From: Cyrtodaria siliqua
Lineage: Eukaryota; Mollusca; Bivalvia; Adapedonta; Hiatellidae
Length of the DNA stretch: 64,000 bases
NCBI GenBank assembly: GCA_037043455.1
Contig: JAWPHD010002634.1
Coordinates: 62,001 to 126,000 of the forward strand
Reading direction: 5' to 3'
Numbering within the stretch: position 1 is the first letter of the stretch; each line of letters starts with the position of its first letter. Made by a program: the position numbers and the translations under genes. Positions 19,676 through 30,706 of the stretch are shown piece after piece. The notes under the pieces are model-generated. The model did not search any database. It was given only the letters and a program-made list of their open reading frames with translations, and was not told where the DNA came from.

Positions 19676-20165
19676 AGGGAGTTCATCAGGCTTTTCTTGG
19701 TGGGTGTGTGGGGGTGGTGGTGGGGGGGGGGGGGGGATTGGGGGATTGGGGGTCTGGCCTAAAATTGACAAATAATGATATTTTGTATTCAAATATTCAA
19801 AATTGACAAATAGTATATGCTATCCTAGGTTACGCATAATGAATCAGCCTAAAACTGACTCCTTATTTACAACTAAATTCATTCTGCCCATTAATATATG
19901 CTATCCTAGGTTCGCACCAGTGTTAATTTAAGCAATTTAAGCCCAATTTAATTCATGAAAACTATGGTGAATTCAAATTAAAGACCTTGCCAACACTGTG
20001 CTAACACCATATATTAAAGACCTTGCCAACACTGTGCTTACACCATATATTAAAGACCTTGCCAACACTGTGCTTACACCATATTTTGATTGATGTGCCA
20101 TTTTTATTATGAACTGGAACTCTTACAATTTTAGATTTCTTTATAAAAGTCCAGATGTACCACCT
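19676..20165 (+). mobile_element. TTAA-flanked MITE family M2, copy 1
   Basis: Starts AGGGAGTTCATCAGGCTTTT after TTAA (19672-19675) and ends GATGTACCACC before TTAA (20166-20169); the ends are imperfect inverted repeats. Relatives are 38269-39196 and 46134-46478. It contains a G-run (19720-19735), about 1.5 copies of an 81-bp word (AATGAATCAG..CTGACTCCTTATTTACAAC, near 19795-19915) and three 36-bp copies of TAAAGACCTTGCCAACACTG (19980-20085). Non-coding. Confidence 0.8.
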
Positions 20166-20274
20166 TTAATAACTACCTTATATCATCACTACACAACGTA
20201 TAGCTACATCTCTCAAGCGTGTCAGTGAAAACAACCATCTATCACAATATGCGGTCACAATTTCTCATAATTAT

Positions 20275-20772
20275 ATATACTAATGGGGAAAAGAAACTCG
20301 GGAATTCCCGTTATATATAATTTATATACTGCACTCTTAATTTCACGTAATATTCTAGAGAAATACCAAGAAGTTTTTTAAAACAAAAAACCTGTTGCAA
20401 TTTTTTAGATAAAGGACAAAACTGTGCATTTTAATCACAGTAAACTTTGTAACACGAAATTCAGAAATGTTAAAGTTCCTCTTCGAAAATGTAAGCAATT
20501 TCAGTACCGTATTTAATGTAAAGAGATTGCACAGTTTTCTCACATTTTTGAGCCAAACGCGTATTCTATCAATAACGACAATTTGAAGGGATACCATTTG
20601 GGGTGTTTGAGCCAAACGCGAATTCTATCAAAAATGACAGTTTAAAGGAGCTGGTTTAAAGGGATACCATTTGGTGTGTTTGAGCCAAACGCGTATTGAT
20701 ACAAAAATGACAGTTTGAAGGGATACCATTTGGTGTGTTTGAGCCAAACGCGTATTCGTGATAATAATGCAC
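20275..20772 (+). mobile_element. MITE family Z with about four tandem 60-bp words, right end lost
   Basis: The left terminus TATATACTAATGGGGAAAAG..ACTCGGGAATTCCCG is followed by family sequence. From about 20545 come repeated units of about 60 bp containing GAAGGGATACCATTTGGTGT and TGAGCCAAACGCGTATTC. The right terminal repeat is missing at about 20772. The counterpart is 40848-41996, where the array has about eight units. Confidence 0.8.
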
Positions 20773-20784
20773 TATTTTCAACCA

Positions 20785-21240
20785 TATTGCATACACTCAT
20801 TTCAACATAAGCAAAAAAAATAAAAACTCACAATTTAAAGATGACAATGCTTGAAAAATGTAACAAAATATATCAACAATGAGATATAAACCAAAAATGG
20901 CACTTTAAATTAGTGAAAATGACTTTTTTTACAAAAAGAAATGAGAATTATTTACTGACCGCCATTATGCCACTAAAACTTCCGATGATGCAATGAGTTT
21001 CTACCCCAGGCGGAAATTTCCTGTGATGGAATGGGTGTTCCCAGGCGGACACTTCCTGTGATGCAATGAGTGTCTACCCCAGGCGGAAATTTCCTGTGAT
21101 GCAATGAGTGTCCCCAGGCGGACACTTCCTATGATGCAATGAGTGTCTACCCCAGGCGGAATTTTCCTGTGATGGAATGGGTGTCCCCAGGCGGTGATGC
21201 AATGAGTGTCTACCCCAGGCGGAAATTTAATGGTTGCAGA
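20785..21240. repeat. Dispersed repeat PG with 35/38-bp alternating tandem units, copy 1
   Basis: A shared lead-in (ACACTCATTTCAACATAAGC, AACAATGAGATATAAACC) is followed by alternating units of about 38 bp (AATGAGTGTCTACCCCAGGC + GGAAATTTCCTGTGATGC) and about 35 bp (AATGGGTGTCCCCAGGCGG + ACACTTCCTGTGATGC). The same structure recurs at 29025-29460. Open frames over it are repeat by-products. Confidence 0.85.
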
Positions 21241-21434
21241 CTTTGCTTAATGGCGAATTTCAAATACTTGGACAATTTATTCATGAAGATTTTACTACCT
21301 TAATTATGAGGGTCGATCATTAAATATATAGTTTGGCATTTAAAAAAATGCAAACACAATAATGGTATAATTCCATTTAAATACTAGAAATAAAATGTTC
21401 TGTGACACTTACAATCATGGGTGACTCGTTTTTT

Positions 21435-21690
21435 ATGTCCCCGAAGGGACGGGGCATATAGTAATAGCACCGTCCGTCCATTAGTTCGTCCGTTCGTTTG
21501 TCCGTTCGAAACAATCATGTCTCAGGCTCTCAACCCTACGTAGGGACTTTTATGAAACTTCACACAAATGTTAATGACTACGAATAGTTGTGCCACGCGC
21601 AGGAATCATGTCCTTACCTCAAAGGTCAAGGTCGCACTTGGAGGTCAAAGGTCAAATGAACTTCGGGGGTATTTTTTATTGTTGATGTTA
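21435..21690 (+). repeat. Bivalve-type dispersed repeat (ATGTCCCCGAAGGGAC)
   Basis: Contains ATGTCCCCGAAGGGACGGGG, a run of CCGTCCGTCC / CGTTCGTTTGTCCGTTCG, GGGACTTTTATGAAACTTCA and AGGTCAAGGTCGCACTTGGA. This arrangement is familiar from bivalve genomes and is one basis for the host inference. Non-coding. Confidence 0.65.
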
Positions 21691-21791
21691 TACAAGTGTA
21701 TTGTCGGAAATGTGCCATCAAATTGTAATGAATTATGAATCGGGCAGTTGCAAATCTGAAGATATAGTCCCTGAAGTAAGAAGTTCTAGTT

Positions 21792-21895
21792 TGAAAGGGA
21801 TATTATTGTAAATGTATGTGACATATGAAAGGGACATTGTTGTAAATGTATGTGACATATGAAAGGGACATTGTTGTAAATGAATGCGACATATA
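21792..21895. repeat. 34-bp tandem repeat, three copies
   Basis: GAAAGGGACATTGTTGTAAA followed by TGTATGTGACATAT occurs three times head to tail with one or two changes per copy. Confidence 0.85.
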
Positions 21896-24010
21896 GTTAT
21901 ACTGAATTATAAATCGGGCATTAACAGTTGCTCATTTTGGGAGATAGTGAAATAATGTGTTCGATTTTAGTTGCTTTTGAATACAGATTTAAGACAAAAA
22001 CCCTTTCCAGAGGTAAAAAAAATGCTGAGAGAAGCAATATATGTTACTCTCTAAACACTAAAGCTTTTTTCCAGTAGCTTTGAGCATTATAGAGCCTGTA
22101 TAGTCTTTGTTTCTGTTAAGAGAATACCGTACTATTAGATCTATGAACCCTTTGCTGCAAAAAACAAGTTGCAGTAGAAATGGAACAATTGGACGTATAT
22201 TTGAAAGACATAGTGCAATATATGCATTGTCTGCCACACATCAGTTGAGTGCCATCGCAACATATATCAGTGTCACAGGATGACCCTAGTGGTTGGGGCT
22301 AACTCAGGAAAGAATCAATGACGGTGAATGCATTTACATAAGTTTAATGCAACTTTTAAAATATGTTAAATATATATACAATTATCTAAAAAACAACAAG
22401 CGAATACACAGATGAACTATGAAAAGAATGTTCTCATGAACGTTTAAGACGTTCTCAGTATTGTAATAAATACTGAATGTGTCGACAGATTATATACGAC
22501 ACTAAAATGTTGTTAAAGTTATAACAATGTTGATCTATGATCTAGCGCGAGAACTGTGATGCGCGAGAGCTCATGAAGATGATGATGCGCGAATCCAATG
22601 GGTGATTGTCATCAAATGCCTTCTATAAGGGTTGATGACGCGATATGTAAGATGATTAACCTCCACTGAGGTTGTGGGTGATGTTCCTTTAGTGAGGACT
22701 GATAACGGGCCCACCTTGTTTCCCGGGGTTGTCGCTACTAAAACTTGGCCATGCTGCGCAGGTATGGGGACCGTCTCCACCGCTCTTTACGTTATACGTG
22801 TACGCTTAGCTCCACTCCGGAAGGCTTATATCCACACCTCGATGGCTTATATCCTGGATGGCTTAGATCCAACCCTGGATGGCTTAGGCTGTAATTATAC
22901 ATACGTTTTAGATGTCGGTTGACACACATAAAAACTTTGCATAATTATCATTACCCAAACAAATCATTATTCAATAAATATATATGTATGTAAGCTGTAT
23001 TAATGATGAGTAGCAATGTATACATATTCTACAACGCCATGTATACGCCATGTACGTTGCTGTTAATCAATGCCCCTTATACATATAATATAAAACACTA
23101 TTAAATCACTCGTATATTACACTCACTGAGTTATGCATGCACACATGTATGTCAACTAATGACCACATTATACAACGCTATGCATACGCGTCGAACATTT
23201 CTCCTAGTCACTCATCTCATTGTTAACTAATGTTAACAATCGTATATTACAATACTGAGTTATACGCCACCGTTAACTAATGCACCTATTATCCACTGAT
23301 ATCAAATTAATATTGTTTTACAATTAATGATCAATTACAATAATTACATCTAATAAGTAACTTCAAAATCATATGCTAGTCTAAAGTTAATTTTTGAGAA
23401 ACATCAAAGCTAACCGGATGTCGTAACCGCCAACCAAGATGGCGCCGCCCACTGAATACAAATGTACGATAAAAGTTTAAGAAAATAACTACTGACCACA
23501 TATTGCCTGTGAATTTCGCCGTCCAAATTCTGTTCCAAACAAAGCAACTTTCAAGCAATCCCGGCCAGAACGAGGAGACAATGGGTTTTATAGCAAACGT
23601 TACGCCCAAAACATTATTTCCCCCGTTCAGTCCGTGACAAACGTGGCTAAATCTGCAGTATTGAATCTACACGAGAGGCCCCTTACACAATTTTGCCGTT
23701 TAAGGAAGATAGACCTATACGTTTACATGCATTAGCACAAAACTAAACTTATGACACGGCCTCTCTGGCGGCTACTTAAAATGTGCACGCTTTTACGTGT
23801 TACATGAATATATCATGGATATTGTGAATTTGTTTCAACTCAACAATAGATTAGGGTGTAACTGACAACTTACAAGAGCTATGTACTACCAATACGCTCT
23901 ACCCGTGACATTTTGTGACAATCAGTCTGATGTTCACAGGTATTTTCTCAGGTAATGTTTCGAAGTATTTTCAAGACATTCAACTCATTTTTCAATTTTT
24001 CATAAAGAAG
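21896..24010. other. Stretch without an identified gene
   Basis: I find no supported gene. The open frames at 22571-22922 overlap on both strands and have no recognisable motif; GATGGCTTA words repeat at 22840-22890. At 23415-23465 a locally GC-richer stretch includes CCAACCAAGATGGCGCCGCC, a good match to a YY1-type site as seen in animal promoters. A 77-codon minus frame covers it, but nothing else supports a gene start. Confidence 0.45.
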
Positions 24011-24690
24011 TATAAAAATATCGGACAGAGAAAGCAGCGTTCAAGGACGACAGTCAACCACAAAACACAAAAACAAGCACGCAAACAGACAAACGAAAAG
24101 GCAAAAGTAATACAAAATGCAGACGACATCACAAACACAAAAGGGTTGACGATAGGGCTACCGCCTTGGAACGGTCAGTGGCAAAGTAGGCCACTGGGGG
24201 TTTAAACCGGTTCTAGGGTGCACCAAACCTCACACTTACCCTACTGTCATCCCATTAAAACAGGACAGTGTAAATAAAGAAATCCCCGCCATGATCTAAT
24301 CTCTAACCAACAAGGCAGCATCAATAGGCAATATAAGTAAAACACAAAGATGCTCGTGTAAATATAATACAAAAAAACAATAGCCTAGAAAGCCAATGAA
24401 GGTACTCAATGACTTGGCAGAAGCCAGAGCAGTAAGAGAATACACCATTAAGGGCACGACAAGAAAGATCATGGACAAACATCAAACGCCATCGTCCCAG
24501 TGGGCTTTAGGTAGGCGTCATCATAGGGTCCACAGCCTGTCCGGTCATCGTACAATTAAAGAGGAAAGCATAGTGGCGAACTGTAAAAGGGTTCACCACC
24601 AAGCATGCAGTACGTTGCAAAATGATAGGGTCATAACCTCTTTTGATAAACTTTTTAACAAGTTTAACAAAGATAGAGCTTTGCATTGAA
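24011..24690 (-). pseudogene. Retroelement R, copy b: RT C-terminus and 3' untranslated region
   Basis: Uninterrupted counterpart of copy a. On the minus strand from about 24680 it holds remnants of the RT C-terminal frame (ACLVVNPFTVRHYAFLFNC-type) and then the 3' untranslated region down to 24011. It is truncated at the 5' end around 24680, soon after the region encoding VKKFIK. Because this copy lacks the 2-kb insert seen in copy a, it defines the borders of that insert. Two plus-strand open frames here are shadows. Confidence 0.7.
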
Positions 24691-24974
24691 ATGTTCCTAT
24701 AGTAACGAATTCTTGGCTATTATATTATTATTTCTCAGCAAAAGTAAAGTTTTGTTTTTCTTTATGACTTGCAGTTCATGTCATAAGGATTTAAAATCTT
24801 GCTTGAATATGCTGAAAAACCTGCGCATGATGCCATCAATCAGTATAGACTATACACATTACTTTGATGTGAGCTCTGGACCAAATTATATTCTTATTTG
24901 TTACATCTTTGTATAACTCGGTCAATGTTTATAATGCATTCATTTTTGTACATATATACTGAAATAGTGGAAAA

Positions 24975-25345
24975 CGCATATTCTGGATCCCCGTGTGGTT
25001 GACGGGGTAGAATACAACCACTGCAAATCCCGCTAGAGGCAGAGGGGTAGGATCCCCATTCATGTTCATTTTGTCATTTTTTTTATCATGCTCAATCAAG
25101 GTTTTCTTCATGACACCACATATGCAAATGCAGAAACGTGGCTCATTCAGAAATGGAGTGTCTACAAAAGAGTTTGCAGCAACTCTACAGTTCTACAGGT
25201 TAGAAGGTTCTAGGCCCATTCTCCATATTTTATCTAGATGTAAATGGAAGATGAGCCTGGCATGTTCATCCCTGTTTGGCGCCATATAACCTTTCTTGTG
25301 TTGGTGCTCCGTAAAACCCCAATTCGATTCAATTCATATTCTGGA
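24975..25345 (+). mobile_element. SINE-like family Y, near full-length copy
   Basis: Begins near GGATCCCCGTGTGGTTGACG, passes TTCATGTTCATTTTGTCATT, AAACGTGGCTCATTCAGAAA, CTAGGCCCATTCTCCATATT and GATGAGCCTGGCATGTTCAT, and ends GTGCTCCGTAAAACCCCAAT plus (CAATT)-like tail. The 5' part is shared with the inverted copy at 26022-26400, which suggests these two are close to full length. No clear tRNA-like head. Confidence 0.65.
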
Positions 25346-25570
25346 AAGCTGTCTGCAGTTAAGACTTTATTAAGTCCCTTATTTGACCATATTCTCAGCA
25401 TGCTAGGTGTAAGTAGATAACAAAGATTTAATTTATTATTTATATTGCGACATATCACTGACCTTGTATTTCTCTTTTCAATGATGCTGTCTTCCGGACT
25501 TAAACATTTGGAGAAAAAGACGCGTTAAACGAAAAATGTCTCTATGTAAATTTCTTGATTTTTAAGAGAA

Positions 25571-25894
25571 TTGAATTGAATTGAATGTTGTTTAACGGCT
25601 CATCAACACAGCATAGGTTATTTAGAGCCGCCCCAGAGAGAGGGGAAGGATACATAGGAATCCGGGAACCTGCCCTACTCTTATTATCGAATAGATTCCT
25701 ATGGTTCTTTAACGTGCTCGGAGGATAGACCGATACACGGGACCGCCCGGTTTACGTCCCCATCCGACGGACGAGGCTAAGGTAAAGTGTCTTGCCCAAG
25801 AACACACCGACGGAACTCAGTGGCACCACGGAGGATTGATCCCGGGGCCTCGGTTACAAATCCGCCGCGCTACCGACTGCGCCACGCCAGCCCC
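25571..25894 (-). mobile_element. tRNA-derived SINE with 15-bp target-site duplication
   Basis: On the minus strand the element starts GGGGCTGGCGTGGCGCAGTC, giving a good A box (TGGCGCAGTCGG), followed by a B box (GGGATCAATCC), the internal RNA polymerase III promoter of a tRNA-like head. The 3' end is a (TTCAA)n-type tail. The flanks TGATTTTTAAGAGAA (25556-25570) and TGATTTTAAAGAGAA (25895-25909) are a 15-bp target duplication with one mismatch, so both borders are defined to the base. It is not a functional tRNA: the body continues for about 250 bp beyond the head. Confidence 0.88.
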
Positions 25895-26021
25895 TGATTT
25901 TAAAGAGAAAAGCCAACACATGATATTTTTAACTTTCAACTGCGTTTTATAAAAAAAAAATATTTTGAAAAAAAATGTTTTTTAGTTTAATGCCATTTTG
26001 CTATTCATTATACATATTTTG

Positions 26022-26400
26022 AATTGAATTGAGGTTTTAAGGTGCATCAAAACATGAAAGGTTATGTGGCACCTAACAGGAATGAACATGCCAGGCTCAT
26101 CCTCCATGTGCATCGAGATAAAATATGGAGAATAGGCCTAGAACCTCCATTTACGCTGGAGCCACGTTTATTGTTTTCTGCCACTGCTCTAGCGATTTGA
26201 GCGAGATGGCACCTGAAACAATGCAGGGTCATGATGAAGACCTTTAATGAGCATGAACAAAAAATGATACAATGAATTTGGGGGGTGGTGGAGTTCTACA
26301 CATCTGCCTACCCCTCCAACGGGATCTGCAGTAACCCTATTCTTTGCCCCGGAACAAAACGGGGCCCCAGGAACCACACGGGCATAACTATTTTGAATGT
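26022..26400 (-). mobile_element. SINE-like family Y, inverted copy
   Basis: Minus-strand reading runs from TTATGCCCGTGTGGTTCCTG through CGTGGCTCCAGCGTAAATGG, GGATGAGCCTGGCATGTTCA and a tail of AATTCAATTC at 26022. It carries a GGGGCCCCGTTTTGTTCC segment near the 5' end that is not in the other copies. Open frames here are shadows. Confidence 0.65.
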
Positions 26401-26690
26401 ATTTCTATCAAAATCAATGACTGTTTGAGAGAGGGTTTCAAGGAACTGTTAATTATTAGGTATGTGGACATGTTGAAGAATGAATGATTTTTGTTTAAAT
26501 TATTTTACAGCTTGTTGAATTAATGGACATAGCTACTAGTCGAAGATCACGCGAATTTTGAGATGGTGGGCAGTTTGTTCGACCGCAAGATTTTCCCTCC
26601 AAAATGATCATTAGGGAACATAACTCAATGATACCTCTTTTTTTAGACTTAAAGAGTGATCTCCCTTATTCTTCAAGTTTTATTATTTAT
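26401..26690. other. Stretch with no feature seen
   Basis: No coding frame, repeat or terminal signature that I can support between the family Y element and the tail of the non-LTR element. Confidence 0.5.
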
Positions 26691-28254
26691 ATTATTTATT
26701 TATTTATCTATTTATTCAAGGCTCATTAAGAGCATCTGATATAACAGATGTACATTGTGCAGAAAAAAGAACTATAACAACACTATTTACATAACATAAC
26801 TTTTTACATAACAATACACATAATCACACCATCACACAACCAACCATCAATCTGTACATGAATGAAATGACTAGAATGAATAATGAGTGAATCCTAATTT
26901 ACATGTTTAGTAATGTATTTTTGCTATCTATTTTTCTTACTACTACTAATAAGCATTTATATTACATAAACTATATATATGTGCAAAATGAATATCTATA
27001 TGTTTTGAGATGAAAGAAACATTTTTTTCTATCAGTCTTTGAGCAAACTATATCCAGTTATTTACAAGCTTTAAGAATGAGTTCACAAAATCTGGCTAAT
27101 TTTAATAATGTATTCTTATCTTTACTATTCATTAATAGCTCATATTTAACAGAATATGGATTTTTATAAAAATATTGACCACTATATTTTTTCCTGTCAC
27201 TTGCAAAGTGTTTACAAATAAATAAATAGTGAAATCATCACCCAACAAATGAGCATTACAAAGTGTACATGTGTGTAGATTTCTTTCTATGTTTAAATGT
27301 TTTCCTTTTTCTATAGGCATGTTATGATACATGCAACGGAATTTACATAAAGTATTAGACAAACCAAATGGCAAAATATTAAAATACTGCTCAAAAATAA
27401 ACTCTTTCTTATACATTCTATAGTTTAAACATTTACCTAGACTTTGTATATCACTATTCCAAGATTGAACACATTGATCTCTTATGCGACTTCTAAAATA
27501 ATATGGGCTATAAACTTTCTGATCTAACCAGTAATTAGACATCCCAAGTTCGTTGAGTGACTTTTCAAGAAATTGTATCCATGGAAATTTAATTATGTTG
27601 TTTTTATGAAGACAATAAGCCATTCTATATAGCAAATTGCATATTTTGGTTTCTTTAGCATTTATTAGTTTTCATCAGTAATTAAGTATTCTACTTCTTA
27701 TGTGTGATGAAATCGGAAATATTCCAAGCTCACCATACAACATACAATTCGGTGTAGTTTATTTCAAGTTTAGAATAAATTTACAGTAATTAGACTGAAA
27801 TTGGTCTTAACATTTTATATCTTCTATACCCCGGACCTCTGATCCATACGAAAGTATGGGCACAACGATAGAATCAAACACATGTAGTTGCAAATCAAGT
27901 GGTAACAACAATTTTCTGGCTTTATTAATTAAGGAATACATAGCTTTTCTTGCTTGGTCCACTAATCTTTTCTTAGTTTGACAAAAATAGCCATTAAATG
28001 CAAATTGTACACCAATATAAGAGAAGCTATCAACAACTTCCAACACACTATCGTCAAAATAAAAATCTCTCGAGCCTCTCCTGCTTTTACAAAATATAAC
28101 AATTTTAGTTTTCGCCGAGTTCACTTTTAAACCCCAGGTTTTACAATAAACAGACATACTATTTAATGCTAACTGCAAATCTTCTGCACTTTCAGCTAAA
28201 ACAACAGTATCATCCGCATAAAAAAGCAGAAAAAGCTTCATGCGTATTATTACA
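26691..28254 (-). pseudogene. Non-LTR retrotransposon, 5'-truncated, reverse transcriptase C-terminal half
   Basis: On the minus strand from about 28250: KLFLLFYADDTVVLAESAED (RT catalytic box with the YADD motif), then YCKTWGLKVNSAKTKIVIFC, VVDSFSYIGVQF and ILSYGSEVRGIEDIKC, up to a stop near 27807. After one or more frame breaks the protein continues around 27730 (TPNCMLYGELGIFPI) and from 27635 (ELGMSNYWLDQKVYSPYYF) to a C-x2-C segment (HTCTLCNAHLLGDDF) near the end. The 3' end is a TTTATT-rich tail at about 26690. This is the RT thumb and C-terminal region of a Jockey/CR1-like non-LTR element; I cannot fix the clade. The first ~18 residues of the 28307 frame come from the neighbouring MITE X, not from the retrotransposon. 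Confidence 0.8.
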
Positions 28255-28716
28255 TAAGGTATTATACCACTAATTATTTTCCTCATAGACACCAATGTTA
28301 AAGTCACATATTAATGATTTGCTGCAAATTCAACTCGAGTATGGATAATGCAGCTGTGTAATGTTCATGTAGAAAACTAATTTTCCACTTGAAAATCACC
28401 AGAAAAGGTGGGGTCACAAGACATGTAAGAAAGTTCTTGTTTGCTTACTAAACAGGTCAAGGGTACAGCTGTTTTCATTGATTGAGTGTTTTCTTTGCTC
28501 ACAAAGTGTAAGCATAGAGTCGAAAATGTTCATCAATGATCCAGTAAAACTTATTAATACGCTTCTTATACATACAACCACACAATCGAATAGAAATGGG
28601 CAGTTTTCCCCTACTTATAATGCCCGTTTTCATCAAAAAAGGAGGGATTACTTTTTATTATAGGAACTACATTCGATACACCTCGGAGGCTAACATGTAA
28701 TCAGCGGTGATAAGCC
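28255..28716 (-). mobile_element. MITE family X, inverted copy
   Basis: Reverse complement of 47688-48145 and 48973-49437. Shared words include TTTGCTGCAAATTCAACTCG, CTTACTAAACAGGTCAA, TTCATCAATGATCCAGTAAA, AATCGAATAGAAATGGGCAG and GAACTACATTCGATACACCT. Terminal repeats are imperfect (AAGGTATTATACCACTAATT on one side). It abuts the truncated 5' end of the non-LTR element. Confidence 0.75.
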
Positions 28717-29024
28717 ATAATTCATAAACCCATAGATATGTTTGTACATATAGATCTATGATAAACCAAATGATCGTCTTTAAGGTGAAACACGCCCGTG
28801 ATTTTTGCACTGTGTTGTGTATGAATTAATCTTTAAATACCATGCTGTCATTCATTTAAGGCCCAAATTAAAAATGAATAACTTACATTCTCATCACAAA
28901 TGACACATATGCTGCCAAAAAATCCACAGAAAAGTAGGGGGTCATTTATCTTCTAAGAAAGAACTTGTCTCATGAATGAAAGCTCCCTTTAAAAAACATA
29001 AACACTGAGATGCCAAACTATTGT
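28717..29024. other. Stretch with no clear feature
   Basis: No gene seen. A TCTAAGAAAGAACTTGTCTCATG word near 28960 resembles the interior of the X/W MITE families, so this may be a further degraded copy. Confidence 0.4.
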
Positions 29025-29460
29025 ATTCATACACTCATTTCAACATAAGCAAAAAAATAAAAACTCACAATTTAAAGATGACAATGCTGGAAAGAGGTAA
29101 CAAAATATATCAACAATGAGATATAAACCAAAAATGGCACTTTAAATTAGTGAAAATGACTTTTTTTTACAAAAAAAGAGAAATATTTATTGACCGCCAT
29201 TATGCGCCTAAAACTTCCGGTTATGCAATGAATGTCTACACCAGGTGGAAATTTCCTATGATGCAATGGGTGTCCCAAGGCGGACACTTTCTGCGATGCA
29301 ATGAGTGTCTACCCCAGGCGGAAATTTCCTGTGATGCAATGGGTGTCCCCAGGCTGACACTTCCTGTGATGCAATGGGTGACTACCCCAGGCGGAAATTT
29401 CCTGTGATGCAATGGGTGTCCCCAGGAGAACACTTCCTGTGATGCAATGGGTGTGCTGCA
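29025..29460. repeat. Dispersed repeat PG with alternating tandem units, copy 2
   Basis: Same lead-in and same alternating 35/38-bp units as 20785-21240, with about six units. The open frames on both strands (29150, 29236) are by-products of the units. The similarity continues weakly to about 29750 (TTTCAAATACTTG, ATTTATTCATGAAGATT). Confidence 0.85.
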
Positions 29461-29817
29461 CCTAAAGGGACTGGAGGCGATCTGGAAGCATTATGGGTGT
29501 CCATCCAAATACGATACAACCATCATAATGTATTTTAAATTCATATTCAACGTTCGTATGCTCTAAACTAGGACTCCTTTTCTGTACGATTTAATTATTT
29601 TAATGAGTTTTGTCTGGAAAACTAGTGTAAAAAGTAGAGTAAACACTAACCTATACATAGCATATAAGGTTTACTTTACTTTTTAAACCAATCAGATGGC
29701 TCAGAATTTCAAATACTTGCACCATTTATTCATGAAGATTTACTACCAGCGCTCCTAATGGTTTAGAGTTTGACCAGTACAGAGACTATCGAAAAAACCT
29801 ATCGTAAACACTAAGCC

Positions 29818-29927
29818 GGATAGAGTCTATGAAGAGACATCTTCACCATTAAAAAACCGTGATCGGTCGTTACGCTCCCTCCCTTTCAGTTTCTTAATGG
29901 TGAAGATTATCTTCATAGCCTCTATCC
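29818..29927. repeat. Hairpin-forming inverted repeat
   Basis: GGATAGAGTCTATGAAGAGA..CATCTTCACCATTAA pairs with TTAATGGTGAAGATTATCTT..CATAGCCTCTATCC around a CGTGATCGGTCGTTACGCTC loop. A weaker inverted pair (AGTAGAGTAAACACTAACCT / AAGGTTTACTTTACTTTTTA) lies just upstream at 29630-29690. Confidence 0.8.
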
Positions 29928-30329
29928 TATACGTAACATTTTAAGGTTTACTTCGGGCTCTTGTTATATACAGCTTCCTAATGTCGTATAACGAAAATAC
30001 ACATACGTTGTAGTGTTATATATACCTGTTGACGAAATAGGCGTTTAAGCATAAATATAAGAAGCCCGAGTTCTTTAAAATTAAAATCGTCCGAGTCGAT
30101 AATTAGAAGAATCCGAGATTCCCCGATTCTTATTTATAATTAAAACTACATGTATTTACAATTACAAAAAAATAAAAAATAACAATTGTTGTATGGTTTC
30201 CTTGTTTTTATAAAAGAGAATATTCTACTAACATATGGTTACAGCACGTTTTTACGTCCTCCCAAAGATTCCAAACTGAGGCATGCACGAACACAATATA
30301 GACCGATCAAAATTGATAACGTCTCTTTG

Positions 30330-30452
30330 CAGTCATTATAAGGTATTGTTATAAGACATAGGCTCTCTGCTCTAGTTATCATACGGTATTCGTATAAGAC
30401 ATAGGCTCTCTGCTCTAGTTATTATACGGTATTCATATATAAGACATGCTCT
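30330..30452. repeat. Satellite A remnant at left edge of block copy 2
   Basis: Three degenerate 42-bp units (ATAAGACATAGGCTCTCTGC, TCTAGTTATTATACGGTATT). They mark the left border of the second copy of the duplicated block. Confidence 0.85.
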
Positions 30453-30690
30453 AGTTATTATTCATGACAACGCATATGCGAATGTGGAAACGTGGCTCCA
30501 TCGTAAATGGAGTGTCTACAATAGAATTTGCAGCAACTCTGCAGTTCTGCAGGTTAGAAGACCATTCTCCATATTTTTATCTAGATGTAAACGGAGGATG
30601 AGCCTGGCATGTTCATCCATGTTTGGCGCCATATAACCTTTCTTGTGTTGGTGCGCCGTAAAACCCCTAATTCAGTTCAGTTCTAGTTAT
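30453..30690 (+). mobile_element. SINE-like family Y copy inserted in satellite A
   Basis: Family Y sequence (CGTGGCTCCATCGTAAATGG, GGATGAGCCTGGCATGTTCA, GTGCGCCGTAAAACCCC, CAGTTCAGT tail) is flanked on both sides by CTAGTTATTAT, consistent with a target duplication of about 12 bp. The target is itself repeated, so the duplication cannot be proven. The copy is 5'-truncated. Absent from block copy 1. Confidence 0.75.
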
Positions 30691-30706
30691 TATACCGTAT
30701 TCGTTA

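Noticed and set aside
22571..22922. Overlapping frames on opposite strands in a GC-richer stretch
   Set aside because: No recognisable domain and both frames are short; GATGGCTTA words indicate a degenerate repeat.
23376..23609. Promoter or first exon around CCAAGATGGCGCCGCC
   Set aside because: A YY1-like word and locally higher GC are suggestive, but AAAATGGCGGC words also occur inside MITEs in this window, and no exon follows on either strand that I can support.
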